This document shows, piece by piece, positions 40,215 through 47,748 of a stretch of DNA of 48,990 nucleotides. The notes under the pieces are model-generated. The model searched no databases and was not told where the DNA came from. It was given only the letters and a program-made list of their open reading frames with translations. Made by a program: the position numbers and the translations under genes. Origin of the DNA: Bordetella parapertussis (GTDB lineage: Bacteria; Pseudomonadota; Gammaproteobacteria; Burkholderiales; SG8-41); contig CAMBCF010000025.1 of the NCBI GenBank assembly GCA_945864585.1, positions 1 to 48,990 of the forward strand, read 5' to 3'. Numbering within the stretch: the first letter of the stretch is position 1; each line of letters begins with the position of its first letter.

Positions 40215-40943
40215 TTGTGGTGCACGCATGAGTAGCGAAGACCCAGTCTCTGAGAGCGCGAAGGCCGTTCAGGAGGTCGCCAAAACAACGGGCAAGGCCA
40301 TTGATGCCAGCCAGAAGTTCGGCGGTTTTATTTCGCGCTATGTCGCAGGGCTTATTGAGCAGGGCATGGGAATATTTGAAGACAAGCTCAAATACATGCG
40401 ATGGGAACGTCAGGTCAGGCTAATGCAGCGTTCAGAGCAACTCCTACGGGAAGCCGGCTTGACTCGACCCACACGAGCAATTCCGCTTAACCTAGCCGTT
40501 CCGCTACTGGAAGCTGCGTCCCTCGAGGACGAAGATTACCTGCAAGACCTGTGGGCGCGCCTACTTGTGAATGCCGCAAACGGGGGCAGTCATGTAAGTT
40601 TGCAGCGGGCATATATCGCGGTCTTGGAACAACCCACGCCGTTACAAGCGGTCATTCTTCAGAAGATCTATTCACTACCCTACGATGAAACGCGCCACAA
40701 CGGTGTTGAAGCAAGCAAATTGCCTGATGACGTTGCTATCTGGAAAGACTTTGGAAAACACGACAGCCTTCCAGAGCCACCAGAGGAAGTGAGGCTAGCT
40801 CTTGCGAATCTCGCGCGCCTCGATTGCATAGCCATTCAAAAGTCAGCAGGTGGGGGAGAAATGTTCAAGAGAGTAATCCCGACGCTTCTTGGAAGGAGCT
40901 TTGTCGAGGCTTGTACCCTTCAGGTCGCATGAACAAATCTAAC
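40208..40943 (+). mobile_element. Integron gene-cassette-like unit 2 (Abi-alpha cassette), 3' site decayed
   Basis: Begins GTTAGAT, carries one gene and reaches ATCTAAC just after its stop. These cores are perfect reverse complements, as cassette ends should be. Past 40943 no right-hand GTTRRRY with matching arms was found; only a short hairpin (CGGG/CCCG near 40950-40965). The attC site is therefore incomplete. Confidence 0.45.
40228..40932 (+). CDS. DUF4393 / Abi-alpha-like protein
   Basis: A 234-residue cytoplasmic protein of the Abi-alpha (DUF4393) type, some members of which are linked to abortive phage infection. The pattern includes a helical N-terminus (AKAVQEVAKTTGKAIDASQKF), FISRYVAGLIEQGMGIFEDKL, IPLNLAVPLLEAASLEDEDYLQDLWARLL, LEQPTPLQAVILQKI and a winged-helix-like end LALANLARLDCIAI. 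It stands within a second cassette-like unit: GTTAGAT lies 14 bp upstream of the ATG and ATCTAAC (40937-40943), its exact reverse complement, 5 bp after the stop. A defence role is inferred from family only. Confidence 0.75.
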   Translation: MSSEDPVSESAKAVQEVAKTTGKAIDASQKFGGFISRYVAGLIEQGMGIFEDKLKYMRWERQVRLMQRSEQLLREAGLTRPTRAIPLNLAVPLLEAASLEDEDYLQDLWARLLVNAANGGSHVSLQRAYIAVLEQPTPLQAVILQKIYSLPYDETRHNGVEASKLPDDVAIWKDFGKHDSLPEPPEEVRLALANLARLDCIAIQKSAGGGEMFKRVIPTLLGRSFVEACTLQVA

Positions 40944-41124
40944 TTTAGGTCGGGCGGACCCGAAAGTACTGCGCTCCGTTCTTCGTCCGTAACTGCAGTA
41001 CGCCACACCTATGCAGTACAATTCATCCGGTGTAATTTTCGATTCGTCCAGTGCCCAAACAACTGCAATAAATAATGGTCAGGCATCGCCCTCAATTCGA
41101 AACCCGCTCTTAAGGAATTACACT

Positions 41125-41210
41125 ATGGAGCTCAAAGGTTGTGCAGCAATCGTTACCGGTGGCAGCGGCGGATTAGGCCAGCGCATCTGTCGTGCGCTGG
41201 CGCCACGGCG
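41125..41210 (+). pseudogene. SDR N-terminal stump
   Basis: Behind an AAGGAATT site, ATG 41125 opens MELKGCAAIVTGGSGGLGQRICRALA, the start of an SDR such as a 3-hydroxyacyl-CoA dehydrogenase. The homology then stops and the frame degenerates. A further piece in another frame (VATIAANIISYLRGEIFDARN) follows but could not be assigned. No catalytic Tyr-Lys is present. Confidence 0.6.
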
Positions 41211-41397
41211 CAGGTGGCGACCATCGCGGCGAATATCATCAGTTATCTGCGCGGAGAAATTTTCGATGCGCGAAATTTCCCGAATCCGCCGGTGCACAAG
41301 AGCGCTCGGCGTGCCTAGAGGATTTTGGTTGCACTCGGCCATAGAGGCAATCTGGAGTTCACAGATCGAAAGCGAGCAGCGAAATATATTGAACGGG

Positions 41398-41549
41398 CGT
41401 CTCTATTCAGCGTGAACGAAAATTCAAAAACTTCCCTCACCCGGCGCTTCGCGCCACCCTCTCCCGGAGGGCGAGGGTTTGTTCCCCTCTCCCTCCGGGA
41501 GAGGGGTGAGGGAAAGAAGTTGATACGTCACTCACTTTGAATAGAGACG
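41398..41549. mobile_element. MITE-like element with 12-bp terminal inverted repeats
   Basis: CGTCTCTATTCA (41398-41409) is a perfect reverse complement of TGAATAGAGACG (41538-41549). The 152-bp interior holds REP-type palindromes: GGCGC-TTC-GCGCC (41443-41455), CCCTCTCCCGGAGGGCGAGGG (41458-41478), and a 10-bp perfect stem at 41484-41506 with a TCC loop. It codes for nothing. No clear target-site duplication flanks it. Confidence 0.55.
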
Positions 41550-41644
41550 ATCCGGCTTCACAATTTTTTGCCGCGTGTCTTGAGCAAGGTAAGGGCGATT
41601 GCGCATTGATCAAGGACGACGAAAAACAAGCACATGTTCGGTGT

Positions 41645-41670
41645 GTTGGGGTTCGCAGGCTCACCCCAAC
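41645..41670. repeat. Small dispersed hairpin repeat
   Basis: GTTGGGGT (41645-41652) and ACCCCAAC (41663-41670) form an 8-bp hairpin of a type common among scattered repeats in betaproteobacteria. It lies between the MITE-like element and the minus-strand SDR gene. Confidence 0.45.
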
Positions 41671-41737
41671 CTACGAAAACTGCTGGCACATCGCAATTTC
41701 GGAATTGCAACGAAGCATCGTTGCCTAACTTAAACTC

Positions 41738-42592
41738 TCAAATCTGCGAGTAACCGGTTCCCTTGGCCGTGACGCCACGTCCTGTTGCAGGCCGTTCCAG
41801 TTGCGCATATTCGCTGAGCAGCTGCTGGCTGTAGGTGACGCGGCCGTTGATTTTTTCGGGTGGTTCGCTGGCCAGCAGCAGCGCCGCCTTTGCCATCAGC
41901 AGAGGCGGCTCGCCCTGGGGATCGTCGATAGCCTCCACCAGCTTGTGATACACCGTACCCGGTGTCGGCACCACTTGCGAAGGGGACACTGCGGTTACCG
42001 CGATATTGTACTCGGCGACTTCCTGCGCCAGTCCCTGGGTGAAGCGCTCCAGTGCGGCTTTGGTGGCGCCATACATGGTGCCGCCGTTCGCCGGGCGCGC
42101 GTCCTTGAAGGGTGTGCGGCCTGGCCCGATCGCCGAACCCGATGAAATATTGATGATGGCGCCGCGCCGCAGCCGGATCATACCGGGCAGCACCAGTTGC
42201 GACAGCATGAAGGGCGCATGCACATTGACTGCGAACGCCTTGACCCAGTGTTTGACGTTGTAATCCACAATGGGTTTGTAATAGGTGAGCGCGGCATCGT
42301 TTACTAGGATATCAGCCGTGCCAAATGCGTCGTGCGCAGCGGCTACCAGTTTTTGGCAGTCAGCCTCGTTGGATACGTCAACCGCGACCGCGATGGCCTG
42401 GCCTCCGGCGTCCGTGATTTTTCTGACGGTGCCCGCAAGCGACCCCGCCAGCATGCGATGATCACCTTCGTTCAGCGTTCGCGCCGCACACACTACCCTG
42501 GCGCCTTCGCGGGCGAACAGTTTGGCGATCTCCTCGCCGATACCCCGGCTCGCACCGGTGACTATCGCCACGCGGCCATCAAGTTTTCCCAT
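41738..42592 (-). CDS. Short-chain dehydrogenase/reductase (SDR)
   Basis: A 284-residue SDR with TGASRGIGEEIAKLF (cofactor), VNDAALTYYKP, ISSGSAIG (catalytic Ser) and YGATKAALERF (Tyr-Lys). The insertion GPGRTPFKDARPANGG before the catalytic Tyr is longer than in most SDRs, and the C-terminus lacks the usual VDGG end. AGGAGA precedes ATG 42592. It follows the FAD oxidoreductase gene on the same strand, separated by about 80 bp, and may be in one operon. The substrate is unknown. Confidence 0.88.
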   Translation of the reverse strand: MGKLDGRVAIVTGASRGIGEEIAKLFAREGARVVCAARTLNEGDHRMLAGSLAGTVRKITDAGGQAIAVAVDVSNEADCQKLVAAAHDAFGTADILVNDAALTYYKPIVDYNVKHWVKAFAVNVHAPFMLSQLVLPGMIRLRRGAIINISSGSAIGPGRTPFKDARPANGGTMYGATKAALERFTQGLAQEVAEYNIAVTAVSPSQVVPTPGTVYHKLVEAIDDPQGEPPLLMAKAALLLASEPPEKINGRVTYSQQLLSEYAQLERPATGRGVTAKGTGYSQI

Positions 42593-42673
42593 GACATTCT
42601 CCTGGTTAAGTAAGCTGCGGAACAGCTTAACGCAGCCTTATTCACGCTGCAATCCGGAAGGGAATCCGGCTGC

Positions 42674-43774
42674 TTAATCAAGCCGCTGCGCCACATAGTC
42701 CGCGATCGCCAGCGAAGCGGTGAGTCCCGGTGACTCAATGCCGTAGAGCGCCACCAGCCCATGCACGCCATGCACACTGTGGTCGTGAAAGGTGAAGTCC
42801 TGCGCCGCTTCGCCCGGCCCGGTAATGCGTGGACGTATGCCGGTGTAGCCCGCTTGCAGGGTGCCGTCCTGCAGCCCCGGAAAATAATGCCGGATCGCTT
42901 TGTAGAACGACGCTTCGCGGCGTTCGTCGAAGCGGTAATCGACGCGGTCTATCCATTCAAAATCAGGGCCGAACTTGACGCGGCCGCCGAGGTCGATGGT
43001 GACATGCACGCCGAGCCAGTCGGGCCGCGCCACCGGATATATCAGGCGCTTGAAAGGTGACTTCGTGGTAAGCGTGTAGTAATGGCCGATGGCGTAGTAG
43101 GTGGGTGGAATGGTGGCGGCGGGTATGCCGGTGATGCTGCGCGCCACAGCGGGTGCATTAAGGCCTGCCGCGATAACGACCGAACGGCATTTCACCGTCA
43201 TCGGTTCCACGCCACCAACTTCAAGCACGATGCCGTCGCTTTCAACGCGCCCGCTTAGCAGCGGACTGGATAACGCCAGCATCGCACCGCGATCCTCGGC
43301 TGCGCCCAGGTACGACAGCATCAGCCCGTGACTGTCGATAATGCCGGTAGACGGCGACAGAAACCCCGCCACGCACCGTGCCGCGGGTTCCAGGTGTGCG
43401 AGTTCGGCGGGATTGAGCATGCGCAGGTCGTCGACGCCGTTGGCTTCGGCCTGCGCATGGTATTTTTTGAGCCCCGCCAGTTCGCTGTCATCGCAAGCGA
43501 CGATGAGCTTGCCGATGCGCTGGTGCTGCACACCGTGTTCGGCGCAATACCGGTACAGCGCGTGGCGGCCCGCCACACACAATTTCGCTTTGAGCGATCC
43601 GCCGGCATAATAAATACCCGCGTGTATGACTTCGGAGTTGCGTGCGCTGGTATGGGTGCCAAAGGCATCTTCTGCTTCGAGAATGACGACTTCGCGACCG
43701 TTCATCGCCAGTTTGCGTGCGATGGCGAGGCCAACCACGCCTGCGCCAATGACCGCGCAATCCAGGGTTTCCAT
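42674..43774 (-). CDS. FAD-dependent oxidoreductase, L-2-hydroxyglutarate oxidase/dehydrogenase-like
   Basis: A 366-residue DAO-family flavoprotein resembling LhgO/L2HGDH. FAD motif DCAVIGAGVVGLAIARKLA (5-23) with E33 ending strand 2, SARNSEVIHAGIYY (the conserved region around the flavin), and C-terminal GIRPRITGPG and GIESPGLTASLAIADYV. L2HGDH-type enzymes oxidise L-2-hydroxyglutarate to 2-oxoglutarate and pass electrons to the respiratory chain. The NSEVIHAGIYY motif is strong for this group. The start at 43774 has only a weak ribosome site. Confidence 0.83.
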   Translation of the reverse strand: METLDCAVIGAGVVGLAIARKLAMNGREVVILEAEDAFGTHTSARNSEVIHAGIYYAGGSLKAKLCVAGRHALYRYCAEHGVQHQRIGKLIVACDDSELAGLKKYHAQAEANGVDDLRMLNPAELAHLEPAARCVAGFLSPSTGIIDSHGLMLSYLGAAEDRGAMLALSSPLLSGRVESDGIVLEVGGVEPMTVKCRSVVIAAGLNAPAVARSITGIPAATIPPTYYAIGHYYTLTTKSPFKRLIYPVARPDWLGVHVTIDLGGRVKFGPDFEWIDRVDYRFDERREASFYKAIRHYFPGLQDGTLQAGYTGIRPRITGPGEAAQDFTFHDHSVHGVHGLVALYGIESPGLTASLAIADYVAQRLD

Positions 43775-43844
43775 GGGGCGTAAAAAGTTAAATTGAAGCG
43801 CGCGATTCTACCTTGTTAGTGGGTGTCCGGCGTACACTAGGCCT

Positions 43845-44657
43845 ATGCAAGTCTGGGATTCACATTTCGCCGCGCGCTCGCCGATGTTTGCGCCGTTACG
43901 CTCCCTCGCTGAGGCCACGCCGGGTGCGTGCTGGCCGACGCCGCATGAATTGAGCAGGCTTGCCAACGCACGCGGCGTGCGTTCCGGCGGCGGCCACGCT
44001 CTGCGTTTCGATCTTCTGCCCGGCCTGCCGGCGCCCGGCGCCGCGGACTATGAACTGCGTATCCACAATGAAGGCGTGGTGCCGCTGCGGGGCGCGAATT
44101 GGCATGATTTATTCAATGCCCTGGTGTGGCTGGCGTTTCCGCGCACCAAGGCGGCGTTGAATCATGCGCACGCAGCCGAGCTTCGCGCGCACTGCGGCGG
44201 CGTGTCCAAGGTGCGCAGCGCACGGCGTGATGCGCTGACCCTGTTCGATGAGAGCGGCGTGCTGGTGCTCAGCAGCAGTGCAGCGGTGCTGGCGGGCCTG
44301 CGCGCGTTTGAGTGGCAGCGGGTGTTTTGGCAGGAACGAGAGGCGTTGATGGGCAGCACGCGGTTTGTGATTTTCGGTCACGCGCTGTATGAAAAAGCGT
44401 TGTCGCCCTATGTCGGCATGAGCGGCCATGCGCTGTTGCTGCACACGCCGTGCGCGTGTGCCGCGCTGGATGACGCCGCATTGCTGGTGCATGCCGACGG
44501 TTTGGCGGCGCAGGCCTTGCACACCGCAATCACGCAGCCGCGCGATCTGTCGCCATTGCCGGTGCTGGGCGTTCCCGGCTGGTACGAGACTAATAAAGAG
44601 GCAGTGTTCTACGCTAACACGGATTATTTCAGGCCGCGCCGCACGCGCGTGCTTTAG
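43845..44657 (+). CDS. DUF3025-family protein
   Basis: A 270-residue cytoplasmic protein of the DUF3025 family, found in many beta- and gammaproteobacteria and of unknown function. Signatures: YELRIHNEGVVPLRGANWHDLFNALVWLAFPRTKAALNH, HALYEKALSPYVGMSGHALL and GWYETNKEAVFYANTDYFRPRR. No motif suggests catalysis with confidence. It is divergent from the FAD oxidoreductase gene (70 bp apart) and may share its promoter region. Confidence 0.83.
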   Translation: MQVWDSHFAARSPMFAPLRSLAEATPGACWPTPHELSRLANARGVRSGGGHALRFDLLPGLPAPGAADYELRIHNEGVVPLRGANWHDLFNALVWLAFPRTKAALNHAHAAELRAHCGGVSKVRSARRDALTLFDESGVLVLSSSAAVLAGLRAFEWQRVFWQEREALMGSTRFVIFGHALYEKALSPYVGMSGHALLLHTPCACAALDDAALLVHADGLAAQALHTAITQPRDLSPLPVLGVPGWYETNKEAVFYANTDYFRPRRTRVL

Positions 44658-44674
44658 AATTTAAGCGCGCGGAT

Positions 44675-45790
44675 TCAGCTGCGGGGCGTTTGCGCGCTCT
44701 GCTCAGGCGTGCGCGCCACAGCCGCTTCCGCTATGGTTACCTTGTTTTTGCCACTGGTTTTGCTGCTGTAGAGCGCATTGTCCGCGGCTTCAAAAACGCG
44801 CTCGTAGTCTTTACCGTGATCAGGATAAGTGGCGACTCCCATGCTGGCGGTGATGTTAATTTGTTTGCCGCCGAGCTGCAAGGGTGTCGTTGCAATGCGC
44901 TCACGAATGCGTTCGGCGGTCAGCCGCGCGCCTTCGACATTGGTGTCGGGCAGCAGCAGCACAAACTCATCACCGCCATAACGCGCGAGCAGGTCCGGTT
45001 TGCGCAGTTCAACCTGCACATGTGCTACCATTGCTTTCAGCATTTGGTCGCCGGCTTCGTGGCCGTAGCCGTCGTTGACGATTTTCAGACTGTCGGAATC
45101 CAGCATGATCACGCTGAAATTACGGCCATAACGCTGCGACAGTTTGACGGTGTGTTCGCTGATCGACATAAACGCGCGGCGGTTGTAGATGCCGGTGAGT
45201 TCGTCGGTCTCGGACAAGGTCTTGATTCTGGTCAGCGCATTGCGCATATCGGACGACATCATGGTGGTCACGTAACCCACCAGCGCCAGCGGTACGAAAC
45301 GCGTCAGGAATTCCACACCAAATGTCTGAAATGCCGAGTCACCCTGTACGTAACCGAGCCAGCCGTAACAGGCGGCAATCACCACCATGGCTACCACGGT
45401 AGACAGACGTCCGAGCATCAACGAACTGGTGATGACCACCAGCAAATACAGATTTTGCAGCGGGCTGTTAAGGCGCCCGGTGTAAAACAGCACCCAGGTA
45501 ATAAACGCGATCATCATCGCGGTCTCCAGCGCGAGTTTCCAGTAGGCCTCGCTCCGGTAGAAGTTGACGTAACGAAACAACAACACGAAGGCAGTGTAGA
45601 AAAACATCGCCATCGACAATGCGGTGTTGGCCATATTGTCAGGCGCGAGTATCAGCTGATAGAACAGCACAAGTATCAGCAGCAACCACTCGATTTCGGC
45701 GATGGTGCGCGAAAACCCTCTGAGTTCTTCGTGCGATAGCTCGGGATCGTAAACGAACTTACTGCGTATCCCTGTGGGCGTATGTAGCAT
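44675..45790 (-). CDS. Membrane-bound diguanylate cyclase (GGDEF)
   Basis: About 371 residues: six or so membrane helices in the first 190 residues (WLLLILVLFYQLILA, FFYTAFVLLFRYV, TAMMIAFITWVLFY and others), then a GGDEF domain with TDELTGIYNRRAF, ARYGGDEFVLLLPDTN and ITASMGVATYPDHG. The GGDEF signature is intact, so it should make cyclic di-GMP. No RxxD inhibitory site is evident four residues before the motif. ATG 45790 is preferred; the frame is open to 45889, but A/T-rich promoter-like sequence lies within that extension. Confidence 0.88.
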   Translation of the reverse strand: MLHTPTGIRSKFVYDPELSHEELRGFSRTIAEIEWLLLILVLFYQLILAPDNMANTALSMAMFFYTAFVLLFRYVNFYRSEAYWKLALETAMMIAFITWVLFYTGRLNSPLQNLYLLVVITSSLMLGRLSTVVAMVVIAACYGWLGYVQGDSAFQTFGVEFLTRFVPLALVGYVTTMMSSDMRNALTRIKTLSETDELTGIYNRRAFMSISEHTVKLSQRYGRNFSVIMLDSDSLKIVNDGYGHEAGDQMLKAMVAHVQVELRKPDLLARYGGDEFVLLLPDTNVEGARLTAERIRERIATTPLQLGGKQINITASMGVATYPDHGKDYERVFEAADNALYSSKTSGKNKVTIAEAAVARTPEQSAQTPRS

Positions 45791-46113
45791 CGGATCCGAT
45801 GGTGTTTTTTCCAATTTGCGACAATTGTAAGGTAACTGTAAGATATCTTGTACAATACAATTTGCAGTGTAATCCACTATTTCACCCACGTTGCAAAGAA
45901 TGAGGGCGCTCTAAACCGCGACCGCGTGGCAGGCTATTACGCGCGCATGATGGGGGTGAGTATATCAGAATAATTTCATAAAAAATATAATGAAAACAAT
46001 GTGTTATTGTAATTTACCGCCACGCCCATATCAAACCCCTCCGACTGAGGATGGACGCGTTTTTACGGGGTAACCAGTGCGGTAGAATTGTCCGCTGACC
46101 AGAGGGGCGTACA
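45791..46113. other. A/T-rich divergent intergenic region
   Basis: The gap between the diguanylate cyclase and the hydrolase relic is unusually A/T-rich (for example 45825-45870 and 45960-46015). It probably holds the promoter of the cyclase gene on the minus strand. No gene is supported. Confidence 0.45.
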
Positions 46114-46629
46114 AGATGCCTGTAGCTGTTATTGACAGACTCAAAGTTAATGCTGCATTGGCCGGTGGGCGGCTATTTGTGGATGCAGAAGGGGCGGGGG
46201 TTTTATAACCGTCACATCGAATTCGTGCGCGCCAACGGGCTGGCGGCAGCAGCGGCGCGCGGACCTGCCGCGAAAAACTTTTGGCTTGATCCCGAAGCAG
46301 GTCCCTGGGCTTCGCTGAACGCGGCCGATCCCGCGTTCAGCGCGGGCTACGTGAAGCACGATGTGGCAGCCTATCTCGACCTCTGCGCGCAAAGCCGCGA
46401 TGCGCTCTACGGCGACACCATGCCGTCGGGCGCCAGCGGCGAGCAACTGCTGAATATTAAAATACCCGCGCTGATATTGCCCGGCGCCGACGCGTCGCAC
46501 TCTACCTCGTCGGCGTGGGCGATGAAAGAACTGATGCCTAACGCGGAATTCTGGAACGTGTTGCCGCCGCATCAAAACGGCGCTAATGTGCTGGCGGCTA
46601 TTCTGGATTTTGTAGGACGCAAACAGTAG
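46114..46629 (+). pseudogene. Alpha/beta hydrolase with its middle deleted
   Basis: ATG 46114, behind GAGGGG, opens MPVAVIDRLKVN, the start of an alpha/beta hydrolase. At about 46148 the frame changes to LMLHWPVGGYLWMQKGRGFY and continues through NFWLDPEAGPWASL, RDALYGDTMPSG, IPALILPGADASHS and FWNVLPPHQNGANV, the cap and C-terminal region. The nucleophile elbow G-x-S-x-G is missing. The C-terminal part is well preserved, so the deletion is recent. Confidence 0.7.
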
Positions 46630-46650
46630 CCTGGTTTGCAGCCGCAACTG

Positions 46651-46673
46651 AACACGGATGAACGCAGATTAAC
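46651..46673. repeat. Small dispersed repeat (ACACGGATGAACGCAG type)
   Basis: The stretch AACACGGATGAACGCAGATT matches a short repeat type scattered through many bacterial assemblies. Only one unit is present. It lies between the hydrolase relic and htpX. Confidence 0.35.
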
Positions 46674-46858
46674 ACCCCGCATGTCGTTCCTGAGCCGGCA
46701 GGACGCGGCAATGTGTATCCACTGCGGCTTAAACAAAAAAACCTCTATAAATCAATTAGTTGAATTTTCACTTCGGAGTGCGCTTACTATTGAACTCGCA
46801 CGCGGCGCCCCCATCTAACGCAACGTACCCATAACCAATAACCCCGAGGAAAATTTTT

Positions 46859-47734
46859 ATGAAACGCGTATTTTTGTTTTTGATGACCAACCTGGCGATT
46901 CTGGTTGTCATCAGTATCACGCTGCGTTTATTGGGCGTGGATCAGATTATGAATCAGTCCGGCGGCATTAATTTCAATGCCCTTTTGATCATGTCGATGG
47001 TGATGGGATTCGCCGGTTCGCTGATTTCGCTGTTTATCTCAAAATGGATGGCCAAACGCTCGGTGGGCGCGCAAGTCATCACCACGCCGTCGAATGCCAC
47101 CGAGCAGTGGTTGTTTAACACCGTGAAGCGCCAGGCCGCTCAGGCCGGCATCGGCATGCCCGAAGTTGCGATTTACGATTCACCCGAAATCAACGCCTTT
47201 GCTACCGGATGGAATCGCAATAATGCGCTGGTGGCGGTGAGCACCGGTCTCATGAACAACATGACCTCAGACGAAGCCGAGGCTGTGCTCGCCCATGAAG
47301 TCAGCCACGTCGCCAACGGCGACATGATCACCCTGACCCTGATACAGGGTGTGGTCAACACCTTCGTGATTTTCTTCTCGCGCATCATCGGTTACTTTGT
47401 GGATCGGGTTATCCTCAAAAATGACCGCGGCGAAGGTATCGGATTTTTCGTGACCACCATGATCGCGCAACTGGTGCTCGGCGTCTTCGCCAGCATGATT
47501 GTGATGTGGTTCAGCCGCCATCGTGAGTTTCACGCCGATGCCGGCGGCGCCAGTATCGCCGGCAAGCGCAAGATGATCGCGGCGCTGGAGCGGCTCAAGC
47601 TGAACCACGAGGAAGCCGCGTTGCCCAAATCCGTGGCGGCATTCGGCATCTCTGGCGGCAGTGCGTTCAGCAGACTTTTCATGACGCATCCGCCACTGGA
47701 CGAGCGTATCGAGGCGCTGCGCCGGGCGATTTGA
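46859..47734 (+). CDS. htpX: Inner-membrane zinc protease HtpX
   Basis: A 291-residue M48 peptidase for quality control of membrane proteins. Two N-terminal membrane helices (about 5-24 and 38-62), zinc motif HEVSH (146-150) and third ligand E223 in [13 protein letters not shown], then two hydrophobic segments (160-183, 197-218). The C-terminal [17 protein letters not shown] is characteristic of HtpX. GAGGA precedes ATG 46859. HtpX is usually under heat-shock or envelope-stress control; no clear operator is seen here. Confidence 0.96.
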   Translation: MKRVFLFLMTNLAILVVISITLRLLGVDQIMNQSGGINFNALLIMSMVMGFAGSLISLFISKWMAKRSVGAQVITTPSNATEQWLFNTVKRQAAQAGIGMPEVAIYDSPEINAFATGWNRNNALVAVSTGLMNNMTSDEAEAVLAHEVSHVANGDMITLTLIQGVVNTFVIFFSRIIGYFVDRVILKNDRGEGIGFFVTTMIAQLVLGVFASMIVMWFSRHREFHADAGGASIAGKRKMIAALERLKLNHEEAALPKSVAAFGISGGSAFSRLFMTHPPLDERIEALRRAI

Positions 47735-47748
47735 TCTGATTCAAGAGC

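Noticed and set aside
41484-41506. Strong hairpin considered as a rho-independent terminator
   Set aside because: It lacks a T-run, lies inside the inverted-repeat element, and belongs to a REP-type palindrome.
44690-45739. 349-aa frame antisense to the diguanylate cyclase
   Set aside because: His/Gln/Arg-rich antisense frame without domains. The GGDEF gene explains the region.
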